A stretch of DNA of 64,000 nt from Physcia stellaris (Eukaryota; Ascomycota; Lecanoromycetes; Caliciales; Physciaceae), in the NCBI GenBank assembly GCA_018902385.1, contig JABSSW010000023.1, forward strand, positions 62,001 through 126,000, read 5' to 3'. A model generated the notes under the pieces. That model was not told the origin of the DNA and searched no databases. It saw nothing but the letters and a program-made list of their open reading frames with translations. Of the stretch, positions 13,481-25,004 are shown piece after piece (position 1 is the stretch's first letter; every line of letters begins with the position of its first letter). The position numbers and the translations under genes were made by a program.

Positions 13481-14491
13481 TGATCAGAATAGAGATATTA
13501 TTGATGAAGTAATGATGGTTGCAGATGAGGGGGAGATCACGAAATAAACACGCTAAATTTCACTAATTGGATGCGGAGGGGATGGCTCGAAACTCGACTG
13601 CACAATCGATGATATACTTTCCAGCCTTCCAAAAACATATAGAGTATCCTTGTTGGATGTTTATGGCGGTATGGCCGCTGATTCTTGTGTAGCAGCGACG
13701 GGCGACGAGAGCGTGGTGACCGAAGATACCCCTGCTTTATTTAACTCAGTAAAACAGAGCCGAGCAATATGCTATGAACATGAAACAATTGTGGAGTAAA
13801 ATTGCTGCTTTATCAGAAAAGCTTGAAGATTGGGCCATATCAGATTTATTCTTGAGATGGCCTTGTTAAGATTGCCAAACGATAATACACACTCTCTTCG
13901 TCACGGCAGTGCCAAGTTTGGGAGATGATACTTGATGATCTTGAGAGCTTTTTGCAAAGTGCTATTCGATGAGGTCGATGGATAGCTTTCGACATCATGA
14001 TCATCAAAGTTGACCGTGAAAGACTCGATAGAGCGGCTTGGTCAAGAGAACGGGAAGCAAAAACATCGGCTGACAAAGCAATCACATGTCAACCTTGTCT
14101 TCTGCCTGTAATACTAATTACAACCGAATCTGCGACGTAATGGCGGTATCGCGTACGGAGTATTATGATTTTTGGATGATCTCCCCACATCGAAGTTTTG
14201 ATCATCTCCCTGGTGGGGCTGCATCAGTCTTTCAAATCTGCACTGTGCAGTGCAGTCCAGCCTCTGCTGCTCTTTCGGCTTGGCGCAATATGGCGGCAGA
14301 AAGACCGCGTTTGAGGATCTTGGAGATATGACAGCACAGTGATTTCTCATTCTTGCTCCATTCTTTTCCTGTCACTCTTCCTAGCTCTTCTAACCAGCCC
14401 GGGTTTACCGCCATCATGAACGTTCGAACAGGCTTCAAATGATAGTGATGACCTCGGCGAGAGATCTGGCCTCAGAGAACCGACTTTCGTC
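13480..14491. other. Boundary from AT-rich repeat to normal-composition DNA; no gene seen
   Basis: Composition changes sharply around 13,480-13,550, and normal CpC, CpT and GG content returns. I saw no coding sequence that could be supported on either strand. The right part is presumably promoter and 5' UTR of the gene starting at 14492. Confidence 0.6.
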
Positions 14492-16558
14492 ATGGGTAAA
14501 CCGCCAGCAGTGGTCTTCGTTGCAAGGTAAGAGTAGAATGTTGTTATCCTCGTTATGCATCGATTAATCGGTTGTAGACATGGATCGAGATTGGATGCAG
14601 CTGATAAGCAATGGCACCTGACTTCGCCAGTCCCGTACGACCCTCCACTGACCTACAGTGGCTGGAGGCAATCGCATGCTCTTGGGGTCCGGATCGCGAA
14701 TATACTTCACAACCGTGAGGCAGCACCAGATCTGCAGCTCCCAAACGGAGCGCTCAAACATATAGGCATCGCCGAAGAGGGAATTAACAACAATGGTTCT
14801 CGCAAAAATTCCAGCATTCGGCGACGGAGGCACAAAGTCATTATCCATACATCTCCTTTCTTACGATGTATTCAAACCTCCGTTGGAATCAGTGGTGGCC
14901 TGGCGGAGGCTCAAACGTCGCTGGGAACATCTCAAGATGGTGATCACAAACATCCCATGCATTCGGCACATTCTCTACACTCTGGCTCCCCTCGCATTCG
15001 TGCAATGGATCATTTGAATTCTCCTCGCTTATCTGCAATCGCGGAGCCTGAAGATGAATCTGGGAATCAGCCACCGCGGGATGATACACATAACCCTCGC
15101 AAGCGTCCAAAGCCTCATCTACGAGTCGATGCTTTCCTGGGCGAATGGCTTTCGCCAGGTTACTACGAAGACATTACGCATCCTCCCGACTCACGTCTGA
15201 TGGTCGCAGCCGCCAAGGCGAATCTTCTGCACGAGAAGAACTACTCAGCAGTCAAACAGAATGTGAGAGAAGCATCACCGAGCACGGGAAATTTCCCTGG
15301 CGGTTGGGGCAGTGGACAAACAACAGTGAAAGGTGAAGATTATGACCCCTTAGGCCAGTTGACTGGCCTCAAACAGAGTCTTCCAAGGCTCAACCGGTCT
15401 GGTAGCCATAGTAGCGCCGGAAGCCTTGCTCACCGAGGCAGCTTCGCGAAACCAAATACGGACATTGACGTCGAACAAGATCCAGCGAATGAAGAATATA
15501 TGCTACCGATCCCATCGTATGCAATATCACCTTTGGCCCCGATTCCGCCTGGCTATGTAGCATATGCCAAGGCGGCGTGCTTAAACGTAGACTACCAATG
15601 GGACAGCATGCGATCGCCGCACGAATGGGGTGATGGTGGTGAATTTGGTGAAGAATGGAGTGCAATGCACAAGCGTTTAAGGCATGGCTTGCAAGAGATG
15701 ATTTGGTGGTATCGACAACACGACAATACCAAGCATGTTTCCTCCATAGAAGATGACGAGCTTCCAGAAGATGACGATGATGAGGACACAGACACGGTGC
15801 TTATCATAGTCACCCATTCGGCTGGATGTAATGCACTCATTGGCGCTCTCACCAATCAGCCTGTCCTCCTAGATGCCGGTCTGGCTTCCTTGACGATGGC
15901 GATCAGAAAGCCTGCAAGTAACGGATACAATGAACATTTCCAATCTCAAAATCCGCCTTCCTTGCCAAGTTCGCCATTTCCACCTCGGCGGCGGTCTTCG
16001 ATTGACGGTGGGGTATCAGAGGATTACGATGTCAGAATCATTGCTTCCACCGACCATCTACGGTCAGGGTCATTGTCGTCATCACGACGGTCCTCACGCG
16101 CATCGTCCCCAGTCTCTTCCGGGCAACGTTTTAGGTCCAGCTCTCTGGCTACTACAGCAAGTGCAGCTGGAGCAGATGCTGAAGCAGAGGGCGTCGATGG
16201 CATTGGACCCCTAAAGAGAAGTGCCACAAGCGCTGCACATCGCTCGACCGGCCTGTGGAGCAAGCCTATTGAGAATGCTCCTACAGGGCTTTGGAGTAAA
16301 CCCAATGACGTTGTCCCCGAGAACAAGCGTGTTCCTGAGAAGACATCTCCGCGGGAAAGCACCACGATCAGGAAGATCAGCGTTGGTAAAGATGATGAGA
16401 CCAAGAAAGATTCATCAATCAACGGGACACCATCACCCTTGACGCTTAGGGGTGGTAATACTAGCCAGCAAGGCCTCTGGGGAGCACCCCCATCCACGCC
16501 TCTTAGTGAACGCGAGAAAGGCCCGAAACGACGATGGACGCTTCATGAGCAACGATAA
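14492..16558 (+). CDS. Histidine-phosphatase-superfamily (phosphoglycerate-mutase-like) protein with a long insert
   Basis: Two exons: 14492-14526 and 14578-16558, with a 51-bp intron (GTAAGA..TGTAG). The split codon restores the first catalytic motif, VARHGSR (R12, H13, G14), which only reads correctly after splicing and fixes the start. The product is 671 aa. The second catalytic histidine is probably in VTHSAGCNALIGAL near residue 425. In ordinary family members these motifs lie much closer, so about 250 residues of low-complexity, Ser/Pro-rich sequence are inserted between them. The C-terminal third repeats short TGLWSKP-like stretches and looks disordered. The family includes phosphatases and non-catalytic members (for example the TFIIIC tau55 type). 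The substrate is unknown, so a specific enzyme name would be inference. It is the first gene beside the repeat island and shows no repeat-type mutation. Confidence 0.88.
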
Positions 16559-17058
16559 ATGGTAATTACGAGTTAAGGTATGACGAACTTCGGAATCTCG
16601 GGTTTCTAAATGCGGCTTATCATACCGGATTACTCGGTTTGCAGAACCTGGAAGGGTACAATTTTGGGGATTATTATCCTACATGTAATACGGGCATCTC
16701 CCTCTGCTCTTACAGCTTTTGTTCAAAATCTCTTAGCGTTGGCGTCTACTTCTTGGGAGATGTTGCGGCAGCGTCAAATCTGTGTATTAACGATCGCCAT
16801 CACCTTTTCGGAGGGATGGCTCGGTTGTCCTAAAGATAGATTATATTCCCAAATGCTCCTCATTCAACATAAAATTCACGATCATATCTTTATCCCGAAT
16901 GTGGAATGATTGAAATGGTGGGCGGGCCTCATATTATTTATTTTACTGCAAAAACGATTTAGAGTCAATAGAAACAGTTTGTCCTGTATCGGACTGGGGT
17001 ATCATATTTGCTATGCTTCTGGAAAGACGCCAAATCAAACCCATGACGAGTGCTTAGA
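16559..17058. other. Intergenic, convergent 3' ends; nothing recognised
   Basis: Lies between the stop of the phosphatase-like gene (+) and the stop of GPI8 (-). It holds two 3' untranslated regions. Short open frames here have no recognisable motif. Confidence 0.6.
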
Positions 17059-18269
17059 TCACTTCCTCGACTCGAGCCATGAGGCTCCACCCCATATCAA
17101 AGCGCACCCCATCAACGCCCAGGCTCCCATGATCTGCTGACCCCATCGGTTACCCATCTCAACCTTTTTCGCGCCTAATGTCCTTTCCCTCTCCAGACCT
17201 ACACCCTCGACCACCAGCTTCTCCGGGGCTTCGCTCTTACTAGCCGCGGTAGTTCCCCCTTCCTGAGCCTCCGCCTCTTTTCTACTCCTCAATAACTCCC
17301 CCAACCTCCTCAAATCCTCCTCCCACCCCGTCTCATTCACACCCACTCCAATCTCGACCCCTTGCACATTCCCAAAGAAATCCATCACCAATCTCTCTCT
17401 CCCCTTCGCCCTCCCCACTTCCTCCCTCCTCTGCTCATCAAAAAGATCCCACCGCACCCCAGGCTGGCTATGGATCTTGCCCTCATCATAACTATCAAAC
17501 AAATTCCCCAACGTCTTCTTACTCCCCGTGCCCTCGACCTCCCTCTCCAAAAACTCAAGATTGTAATAAGTATACCGATCGATAACCGCAACCCCAACAT
17601 CATTATCCGCATGATGGCTATAACTACTCTGATCGATCGCACTGCTGCCCGTCGCGATGATATTCGGGGAGTAGAAGCGGCTGTACATGGTGTTCGCCTG
17701 GCAGGTATCGATCATGAACAGCATCTCATGGTACCGGCGCTTCTCCCACATCTGCTCGAACGCGTCCGCGAGATCCCACGCGCCGATCTCCTCGCTGTCC
17801 TGGAACTTGAGGAACTCGTTGCCCCCGTGCCCGGTCATGTAGACGAGGATGTTGCTCCCGCTGTCGGTGCCCAGCCGTTTGCCCCGCGGCACTTCCTCCG
17901 GCAGCCGGTCCGTGAGCAGCCGGATGAAGTTCTCCACCGTGACTTCGTACCCCCGGTAGTCGACTTCGATGTTGTCGCCGTAGAGATCGAGGGCGCGGTC
18001 CGCGTTGTTGTAGACTGTGCCTGGGAAGGCGTTGCGCGGGTTGCACGCCATGTCGTCGGGCAGCATGAGGATTATTTGCGAGTCCGGGATGCCGAGGCGC
18101 TTTACGGTGCGGTAGAGGGAAAGCACGTTTGCGAGATGCCGGTAGTTGAACCAGAATCTGGAGGTGGAGACGAGGACGGCCCAGTTGGAGGTATGTTGCG
18201 CCGTGGTTGGGAGGGGGGTGAGGAGAGGGATGAGGGTCAGGGGAGGGCGAGCAGGGAGCGGAGGCGCAT
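17059..18269 (-). CDS. GPI8: GPI-anchor transamidase catalytic subunit (Gpi8/PIG-K), N-terminus in split frames
   Basis: A C13-family cysteine protease of the ER membrane that cleaves C-terminal signals from precursor proteins and transfers them to GPI anchors. The conserved core is open from about 18192 down to 17059. It carries NWAVLVSTSRFWFNYRH, PDDMACNPRN, the catalytic His in MTGHGGNEF (about residue 148) and the catalytic Cys in MIDTCQANTM (about residue 190). A membrane helix lies near the C-terminus (IMGAWALMGCALIWGG). The only plausible start, at 18269, opens a signal-peptide-like MRLRSLLALP that runs into a stop, while the rest of a good signal peptide (LTLIPLLTPLPTTA) continues in the next frame. 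The exon sum is one base short of a multiple of three, and the break lies at a run of four C (18240-18243, minus strand). No GT lies between, so an intron is unlikely. Either the assembly lost a base or the allele is frameshifted. Confidence 0.9.
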
Positions 18270-19524
18270 TGCTACGTGTTGTAAGGATCTGAAAGATGAA
18301 AAGATGAACAGACTTTGATCTCGCGTGCCGCGGTCGTCAAATCATGCGTCTGGGGGGAGCTTTGAATTCCTTAAGGAGTCTACCTATACTCCGTATCAGA
18401 CGGTCCAGATGGCTGTAAGGCTGAATCTTGGCGCCTTCTAGCGTCACAACCGAGGCGAACTTCTCCTCGCGTTTCCCATCTCCGTCCACAAAGCGCCGAA
18501 ATCTACTCTCTAGCATTGGAGCTCCAGCTCTTCATGGCACGATATCTCTCCGCGGATGCCGGTATACCAATGTCAATCAAGGCGCCATACGAGCTCGTAT
18601 CGCTGCAATTACACTAGAGGGAAACAAAGCACACTGCTTGAAAGACTATAGCACTGAGTGTCGTATTAGCTTCGCTTCGTCAACGACAAATACTTTCTAT
18701 TCTGGAAGCTATGCTGAGATTTGAAAACATCCTATGTCTTGTGGAGCACCGTACCATGGCAGTGAGCATATTACGTACAAGTCGAAAACCTCTAGCACCG
18801 AGGTCGACCCAGTGGAGGAGAAAGATGGACACTTTGGAAGCAACATCAAAGGACAGAACTTTGAGCGGGCAAATCTGCAGCTCAGAAAGTTGGCCGTTCC
18901 TCCGTCGATCAGGTGCCCCCTTTCGCCGTAAGCATTTTCGCTGTGTATCGTTTTGGCAAAGTGCTACGGTGAAGTTACATTAACAAGCTACTCAGCAATG
19001 ACGGAAATTCAGGTGTTTGTAGATTAGTGGCGAAGTGGTTCAAGGTGATGACAGAGCACTGCTGAACTCAGAAGAGAGGCAAGCAGAAGAGTTGGGGCAC
19101 GCAGGGCGAACCAGAAGAATGCGGATCTAGAGACGGAACTTGTGTAAATCACACACACGTCGAGAAAAATCGACGGAGTGATTGAGGAGGAGGAATCCAC
19201 CATTTAGGCTTGTTAATCAGCAGCCCCAACGATCACATGACTTACTCCTTGGATGGGAGAGAGTATCCATCACCTTCTATGTGAAAAGGCTTAGCCGGAT
19301 GAAGCGCGGTGAAAACCAAGACGCTGAGGACGTATTTATTTTCCAGCGACACATGGAGAATTGAGCTGTGGGAATATTTAACTTATGTAGGTAGAACAAG
19401 TACAACAAGCTCACCTGCTAGGGATCCCTACAATTTTTCTAACAATGCGTCATCATTCCAGCGTGATTACTCGCATCGCAGCATCCTAGTCGTCTCCGTC
19501 TCGAGTCTCTCGACTCAACCACAT
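18270..19524. other. Intergenic; no supported gene
   Basis: Upstream of GPI8 and downstream of the CCDC124-type gene (both on the minus strand). Open frames of 60-100 codons occur on the plus strand, but none has recognisable motifs or convincing splice structure. Confidence 0.55.
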
Positions 19525-20327
19525 TTACTTCCCAACCAGCCTCGATTCAATCTTCTCCCTTTCTTTCTCCTTGATCTCCCTTAATTCTTCTTTTGTAGTA
19601 TCAAATTGAGCATTGACCTGGTTGAAGGGGTTCTCGGGACTCTTCTCGAACTCCTTCCTACAGATTTCCATCCTTTGCTGCCTTCTGAGCCCCTTATGCT
19701 CCTCCTCAAGCTCTGGCAGTCGTCTCGCTTCATACGCTGCATAAGCTGCTTTATACCGTCTCTCAGGATGTCTATCGATCTTCTCAGAGGGGTTCGTAGA
19801 TGTTAAAGACAGGGCGTCGAGGGCATTGTCGATGCCCGTAGCATTGAGAGCGAGGTTAGCTTTTGTAGCCGGCGTATCGGAGCTTTCCAATTCGGACAGA
19901 TCCAAGCCACGAGACTTTTTGGTTGCGGTTTTGGCATTTGCACCTTTGGGAGTTGCCCGGGCGTCTTTTTCTTCGGCAGCTAAGAGGGCGTCCTTCTCAG
20001 CTTTCTTCCGTGCGGCTTCGGCTTTCTTAGCCTCTGCTTCCTCTCTGTGCGTGGTGTTAGATGTGAATTGTGGCAAAGACCGGGATGATCTTTAACAGGA
20101 ACCAAAGACCGACTTTTTGGCGTTTGACTTTGAGCCTTTGGACCACTCAGCGTCCTCAGCTGCGGCTTTCTTTGAACCCTCGGCGATTGCTTTTTGGGCA
20201 GCTACTTCGGCTTTCTAGAGCTAGTCAGGGTGCTATGTTCTTATTGAAGTACGATTTGGACGTTCTGGTGAACCTTTGCATTGCCTGCTGCTTTCTTGGT
20301 GTTTTCCCCTGCTTGCTTCTTCCCCAT
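19525..20327 (-). CDS. CCDC124: CCDC124/Lso2-type ribosome-associated coiled-coil protein
   Basis: Three exons on the minus strand: 20327-20274, 20214-20114 and 20044-19525, giving 224 aa. Exon 1 begins MGKKQAGENTKKAAGNAK. The first intron is phase 0, and the second splits a Lys codon (donor GTCGGT, slightly unusual). The N-terminal half is Lys/Ala/Glu-rich coiled coil with an EDAEWSK motif matching the EDAYW-type motif of human CCDC124. The C-terminal half carries DRHPERRYKAAY and PENPFNQ, hallmarks of the family. CCDC124 and its yeast relative Lso2 bind idle ribosomes and help restart translation after dormancy. That role is known for the family and inferred here. The length is close to animal CCDC124, much longer than yeast Lso2. 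Confidence 0.9.
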
Positions 20328-20652
20328 GGTGGTTTGGTGGGGCTTACTGATGACGGTTTATAAGGTTAAAGAAGGCTAGTAGATATATGCCCTGGCAGGA
20401 TGAAATTAAAAAGAACAAGGAGGATATAGAGGCTAAGAGTAAATTGTCAAATACTCGTATGCCTTGAGCAGTGCCAAAATGATATTATCGGTCGCCAAGC
20501 CTTTCAGCCCTACTGATAGCGAAAGAAACTGGAACACTTCCCCGGGAACGCGAGTATGGAATTTCACATGCAATTACGTCAGTGCATGCACGTTCCAAAG
20601 AGTCCCATCTCAAACACTCCAAGGCGGCTTCTCCCACACAAAAAGCCACATA
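20328..20652. other. Divergent promoter region of the CCDC124-type and NTF2-like genes
   Basis: A 325-bp gap between divergent starts. A short ORF covers 20464-20790 but overlaps the NTF2-like gene in another frame and has no motif. No clear regulatory site was recognised. Confidence 0.5.
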
Positions 20653-21406
20653 ATGGATGACCCAGGTAAGGGATATGTACTCCAGTCGAAGATCTTATCA
20701 TCTAATATTCTCTTCCCTCAGTCGCCGATATTCCTAGTGTTATACACGACCTCTGCCAGTCGCCGCCCGAGAAACAGCGAGCGACGGTAGAGAAATACTT
20801 TACGCCTACAGCATCCTTTACCCACCCTTTTGTCGCACTGGCAGCTTTAATGGATCGAGATGGTTGATATGGAATATCTACCGCTGGTACAAGATTATGA
20901 GCCCACGGATTGAGATGAACATTGAGAGCATTGGTAAGGGTCAAATTGCTCAACTTCGACCCTACAAGCCATGACGGATCGCACGCTACAGGGGAAAAAA
21001 AATGCTTAGCTGATTTTATATCTACATAGCCTACGACGCCAAAAGCCTCCGTCTCTATGTCACAATGCATCAAATCTTCCGCATCTGGGCCATCCCATTC
21101 TTCAACGCTCCTGTCACCCTCACGACAGTCCTCCAGCTTGTCACTAAGCCTTATCCCACTCCACATCACCCCAACAAGCGCGACTTGTACTTCATACAGT
21201 CTCAGAATGATCTATACCAGGTCAATGAGTGGATCAAGTTCGTTAGTCAATTCGGGATATTGAGTCTATTCGTCTTCTTATGGCAGCTCGTCGCTACGGC
21301 GCTCTGCGTGCTCGGAGCATTTGCTTTTTGGCCGGTCAGTTGGTTGGAGCAAAATGTGATCGGGGGCAACAGAGAAAGAGGTTTCGGCGAGGCCGTGAAA
21401 GGATGA
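20653..21406 (+). CDS. NTF2-like (SigF-like) fungal membrane-associated protein, one apparent frameshift
   Basis: Three exons: 20653-20665, 20722-20933 and 21030-21406. The first tiny exon encodes MDDP and supplies the first base of the next codon. The product resembles a conserved fungal NTF2-fold family of unknown enzymatic role. The fold part carries EKYFTPTASF, RWLIWNIYRWYKIMSPRIE and LRLYVTMHQIFRIW. A hydrophobic C-terminal helix (LSLFVFLWQLVATALCVLGAFAFW) suggests membrane attachment. Exon 2 changes frame near 20828-20831, at a TTTT run just before the CRTGSF motif. The exon total (602) is one base short of a multiple of three, while splice phases on both sides fit. A 13-bp intron there would be too short. 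An assembly undercall or a true frameshift is likely. Intact, it would be 200 aa. Confidence 0.78.
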
Positions 21407-21529
21407 AAATTCGCTGTAAAATATGGACTGGGCGTGGAATAATGGAGTTTTGACTTATTGCTGATCGCAAATGATTTGCTCAAGATGGCATCATTTTAGC
21501 CGTAAACATTAATTTTCTCTGTGCCTACA

Positions 21530-22391
21530 TTATATGACTTCATTTACAAATGTGCCAATATATTCGATCATTAATTCGGGTGCTTCAATACAGTGCCAGT
21601 GACCCATCCCGTCCACAGTTTTCAACTGCTTGTTTTGTGATCCTAGTCGCTCCAGTATCTCTTTGCATCCAGCCATCGGAGCGCTCTTGTCCTCCTCACC
21701 AGCTACGATATGTACTGGTATCTTGACGGCAGCGTAGTCAGGAACTTTGGCGTTTGCCATCACCTTGCACATCGACTGATACCCCTTCGGATTCTGTGCG
21801 AGTAGCAATTGTCGTATGAATGCATGTTGAAGCGGTATTGATTTCGAGCCTGTTGCACCTGTAGGAATAGTGTCTGCCATTGCTTCCATACCCTCTAGGA
21901 TGGAGAAGTCAGTCTGGGGTGATATGTTTTGGAATATGAGAAATCGTACTCTCTTCTATCGTCTTCACTCTTGCCTGGAATAACTTCGCGACATCTCCAC
22001 TCGGTAAGACAGGTCCCAGCATCACAGATGCCAATACCCTATCTGGCTTTGTAGCCCCTAGATGTGCCGCAACAACCCCGGCGAAGCTGTGCCCCACAAA
22101 GACCGCCTTTTCGACCTTGAGCGCATCAAGGACGTCAATTGCATCTTTTGCAACGGTTTCGATCGATTGACCATCGGTTGCTAAGCTGGAAAGGCCACAG
22201 CTGATACAGTCGTAGCTAATACAGCGGAGATTATTAGGTTGTGATGTTAGAGCCGGGACGATAGATTGATAGTAGTTGTGTGTTGATCCAAGGCCATGAT
22301 GGAGGAGGAGCGTAGCCTTGGATGACGAGGGGTCTGCTGCTGGTGTGTCTTTGTAGAAGACCTGGCCACTGGGAATCGAAAGGAATGGCAT
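21530..22391 (-). CDS. Alpha/beta hydrolase (3-oxoadipate enol-lactonase-like)
   Basis: Two exons, 22391-21950 and 21894-21530, with a 55-bp intron (GTACGA..CCTAG), giving 268 aa. It starts MPFLSIPSGQVFYKD. The oxyanion loop is LLHHGLGSTHNYY, the nucleophile elbow VGHSFAGVVAAH (catalytic Ser), the acid lies in HIVAGEEDKSAP, and the catalytic His in GMGHWHCIEAPE, so all triad residues are present. No signal peptide is seen, so it is probably cytosolic. Members of this branch include enol-lactonases and esterases; the substrate cannot be read from sequence. An upstream in-frame start at 22433 would add 14 residues but is less typical of the family. Confidence 0.88.
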
Positions 22392-22979
22392 CTTGAAACT
22401 CCAACCTACTGCAGACAGTACCTTAGATCTCAAGATGGGATTAACAAACCCCAGCGCATGTGGTCTTATCGATTATGATACGATAGGCAACCCGGGCCGG
22501 TGCCTTGGGCTGGGATTTACTCCGCAGCTTCCCTACTTCTCTACTCTACCTCTCTGCCTAATGACCAGACCGGCTTCACTTCCATACGCTGTAAGATAGC
22601 TCGTTTGCCTTTAGCCCTCTTCGACAAGTAGATGTTGATTGTCATTACCATTGTTGAAGGTCAAATTGATGCCATACATTCCAAGTCGCTCCGAGATATT
22701 CCCCTGGCCTATTTAATCTGTTCTAAAGATTGACAGTCTTTCTCCTTTCTCTTGAAGAATTATTTTAGACAGAACATTCCAACGTAGGAAACATCAACAG
22801 ACAGAATAGTAGTCTCGTTCACCGAATCACTCGAGATACACAGCTCTTCCGCCTGTTTCACTCGAGCAGTGGTCTATTTTGGTTTCTAGATCCAGGAATC
22901 CAAATCAGCAACGATTTTTCCAAGACCAATTTGTCTATTAGGGTATTTAGCTAGAATAGAGGTTTTTGAATTCATCAAA
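22392..22979. other. Divergent promoter region and IST1 5' leader
   Basis: A 588-bp gap between divergent starts of the hydrolase and IST1. The part before IST1 holds a pyrimidine-rich CTTTCTCCTTTCTCTTG stretch near 22740, as often seen just before fungal transcription starts. No coding sequence was recognised. Confidence 0.5.
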
Positions 22980-24008
22980 ATGGCCCCTTCATCCGCTGTA
23001 GTGGTATGTTCTGAACCTTCCTAGCAAATTACTTCTGCTGACAGTCTCTCTGTCTAAAGTCCAAGATAAAGGTGCAGCTCAAATTAGCAATCAGCAGATT
23101 GCGTATGGTCCAGCAAAAGGATACCGCCATTGCTAAACAACAACGACGTGCAATGGCTCAGCTTCTTGAGGTAGGAAGACCCTGCAATGTCCATCCTCTT
23201 CAAGGTGCATAGCTTAACAATAACTTTGACATAGCAAGGGAAAGAGGAGTCGGCACGCATACGAGTGGAGAACATCATTCGCTCAGATATCGACACAGAA
23301 CTGCTTGAGATCCTCGAGCTCTATTGCGAATTATTGCTTGCCAGGACGGGCTTACTCGAAGCAAAAGACTGTGATCCCGGTCTAGAAGAAGCCATTAAAT
23401 CAATCATCTATGCTGCGCCAAGAACGGAAGTAAAAGAACTCCAGCAGACAAGACAATTACTAGTCGAGAAGTACGGAAAAGACTTCGCTCTTCAAGCGAT
23501 AGAGAACAGCGATGGCAAGGTTGCCGAAAGAGTGGTCAAGAAGTTGAAAGTGGAGCCACCCGCTCAGGAGCTGGTCACCCTTTACTTGAAAGAGATTGCA
23601 CGAACCTATGGCGTCAACTGGCCGAAGGGTGAAAATACCGCTAATGACAACAGCGAGGATGATTCGGACGAACCAACCAGTGGACAAGGCATCAAAAACC
23701 TAGAGGAGCCATTGACCACAGAAGAACTCAGCAAAGCGACGCCTCCCCGAGACCTTGGTCCAAAATCACCGGTCAGCGTAGCACCACCAAGTCCAAGTAC
23801 GGACAATCTGAGCCCAAAGATACGTCTACCAAAACCTCCAGAGCTGAAACCGTCAGCAAAAATGAGTGGTCTCAAGAAGCAGACACCGAACACAGATTCT
23901 CAAAGCGCCTCGAAAGATGTAGATTCTCAGACCAGGAAAAATGCAGTCGGTGGCAAAATTCCAGATGTGGATGAACTGGCAAAGCGGTTCGCAGCTTTGA
24001 AAAGATGA
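22980..24008 (+). CDS. IST1: IST1-like ESCRT-III regulatory protein
   Basis: Three exons: 22980-23003, 23060-23170 and 23235-24008, with all introns at phase 0, giving 302 aa. The N-terminal Ist1 domain (residues about 9-175) is clear after splicing: KVQLKLAISRLRMVQQKD, AIAKQQRRAMAQLL, ESARIRVENIIRSD and LELYCELLLARTGLL. Ist1 binds Did2 and Vps4 and tunes disassembly of ESCRT-III during multivesicular-body sorting at endosomes. The C-terminal 110 residues are acidic then Pro/Ser-rich and likely disordered. The very end (PDVDELAKRFAALKR) is short, helical and conserved-looking, a plausible MIT-interacting motif for Vps4 binding (inference). Tiny first exons are common in such fungal genes. Confidence 0.93.
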
Positions 24009-25004
24009 CGACTCGAGGAGAGTCTATCTAAAGATGGACTACGTGTTTTGTCGTCAGAACCCATGGACGACCTGATCAAAGTACCGCTATTCCACCTCTT
24101 GGGTTCGAGAAAAACTGGAAAATTGACAGTGTCATCTTAAGCAGTTTCCACTCTTACGGTGCAGGTCGGGCACGACTCTTATCTCGCTATATCGTGGAAA
24201 GCTGCTATGCCATGATCTTGAAGCATTTCGGCGTTCGAGCAGCGCAGTGAACCCTCCACACTCTCGACCAGAGATCGTGAGTGTGGGCTTCTGGGTCGAA
24301 ATATCTCATTGCTAGAACTTGCCCATTTCACCCTAGACCCATAAATAGCTAAAATCACAAACAGCTAGGGGTAAGGTACGAGGTACATGCTCTTTCAACG
24401 TCTAGTCCGTCTCATCACGCTTTGGCGACAACTTAGGTCTCGGAGACGTCACGAAATGGCGAACACATCAGACGTCAGGATCAAATCGCAGGCTATGGTG
24501 ATTGTCTTAGCTGCCAACAAGCTATTCGGAGGCCCAATCAGAGGTCAACCCCCAATGCCTAGGTGCGGCCTTCATCACGGTCCTACATGCCAGGCGTAGG
24601 AAGCAGGATTCCGTCCGCAGCATGGGATCACATAGAGGCGGAAGGGCCATATCAAGTCTTTTTCATCCGGGACATTTGTTGTTGCGAAGATTGTGCTGAT
24701 ACCATGTTTGCTTATGATATTCTAGCAAAGGTCATCCAATCGCTACGATGTTTGCGCCAGATACGTGACGTCGATAATGATCCAAAATACCAGACACTCA
24801 GCCCAATTGTGCTTCCTGTGTGTTGTCTTCACCGGAATGTTTGCTTAGGTTTCTCGGGTCTCAGGTTTTTACAAACAGCTTCAACTTTGTTAGTTTATGG
24901 ATGTAAAAGCCTCTCTGGTCTAGCTTTTTCTGCAAGGCGATTTCGCACTTATGCTACGTTGGGTTTCGAATTTCTAGCGACGTTGCTGGGCGACCTGAGA
25001 GATT
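24009..25004. other. Intergenic; no supported gene
   Basis: About 1 kb between IST1 and the first orphan paralogue. A 168-codon frame at 24563-25069 overlaps the next gene's start in another frame and shows no domain or codon pattern I can defend. Confidence 0.5.

Noticed and set aside
16024-16497. A 157-codon minus-strand frame
   Set aside because: Antisense to the low-complexity tail of the histidine-phosphatase-like gene; explained as a shadow.
17362-18318. A 318-codon plus-strand open frame
   Set aside because: It is antisense to the conserved GPI8 core; its composition mirrors the GC-biased codon use of GPI8 and it has no motif.
20828-20844. A 13-bp intron (GT..AG) as the cause of the frame change in the NTF2-like gene
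   Set aside because: Far below any functional spliceosomal intron length, and it would remove conserved residues.
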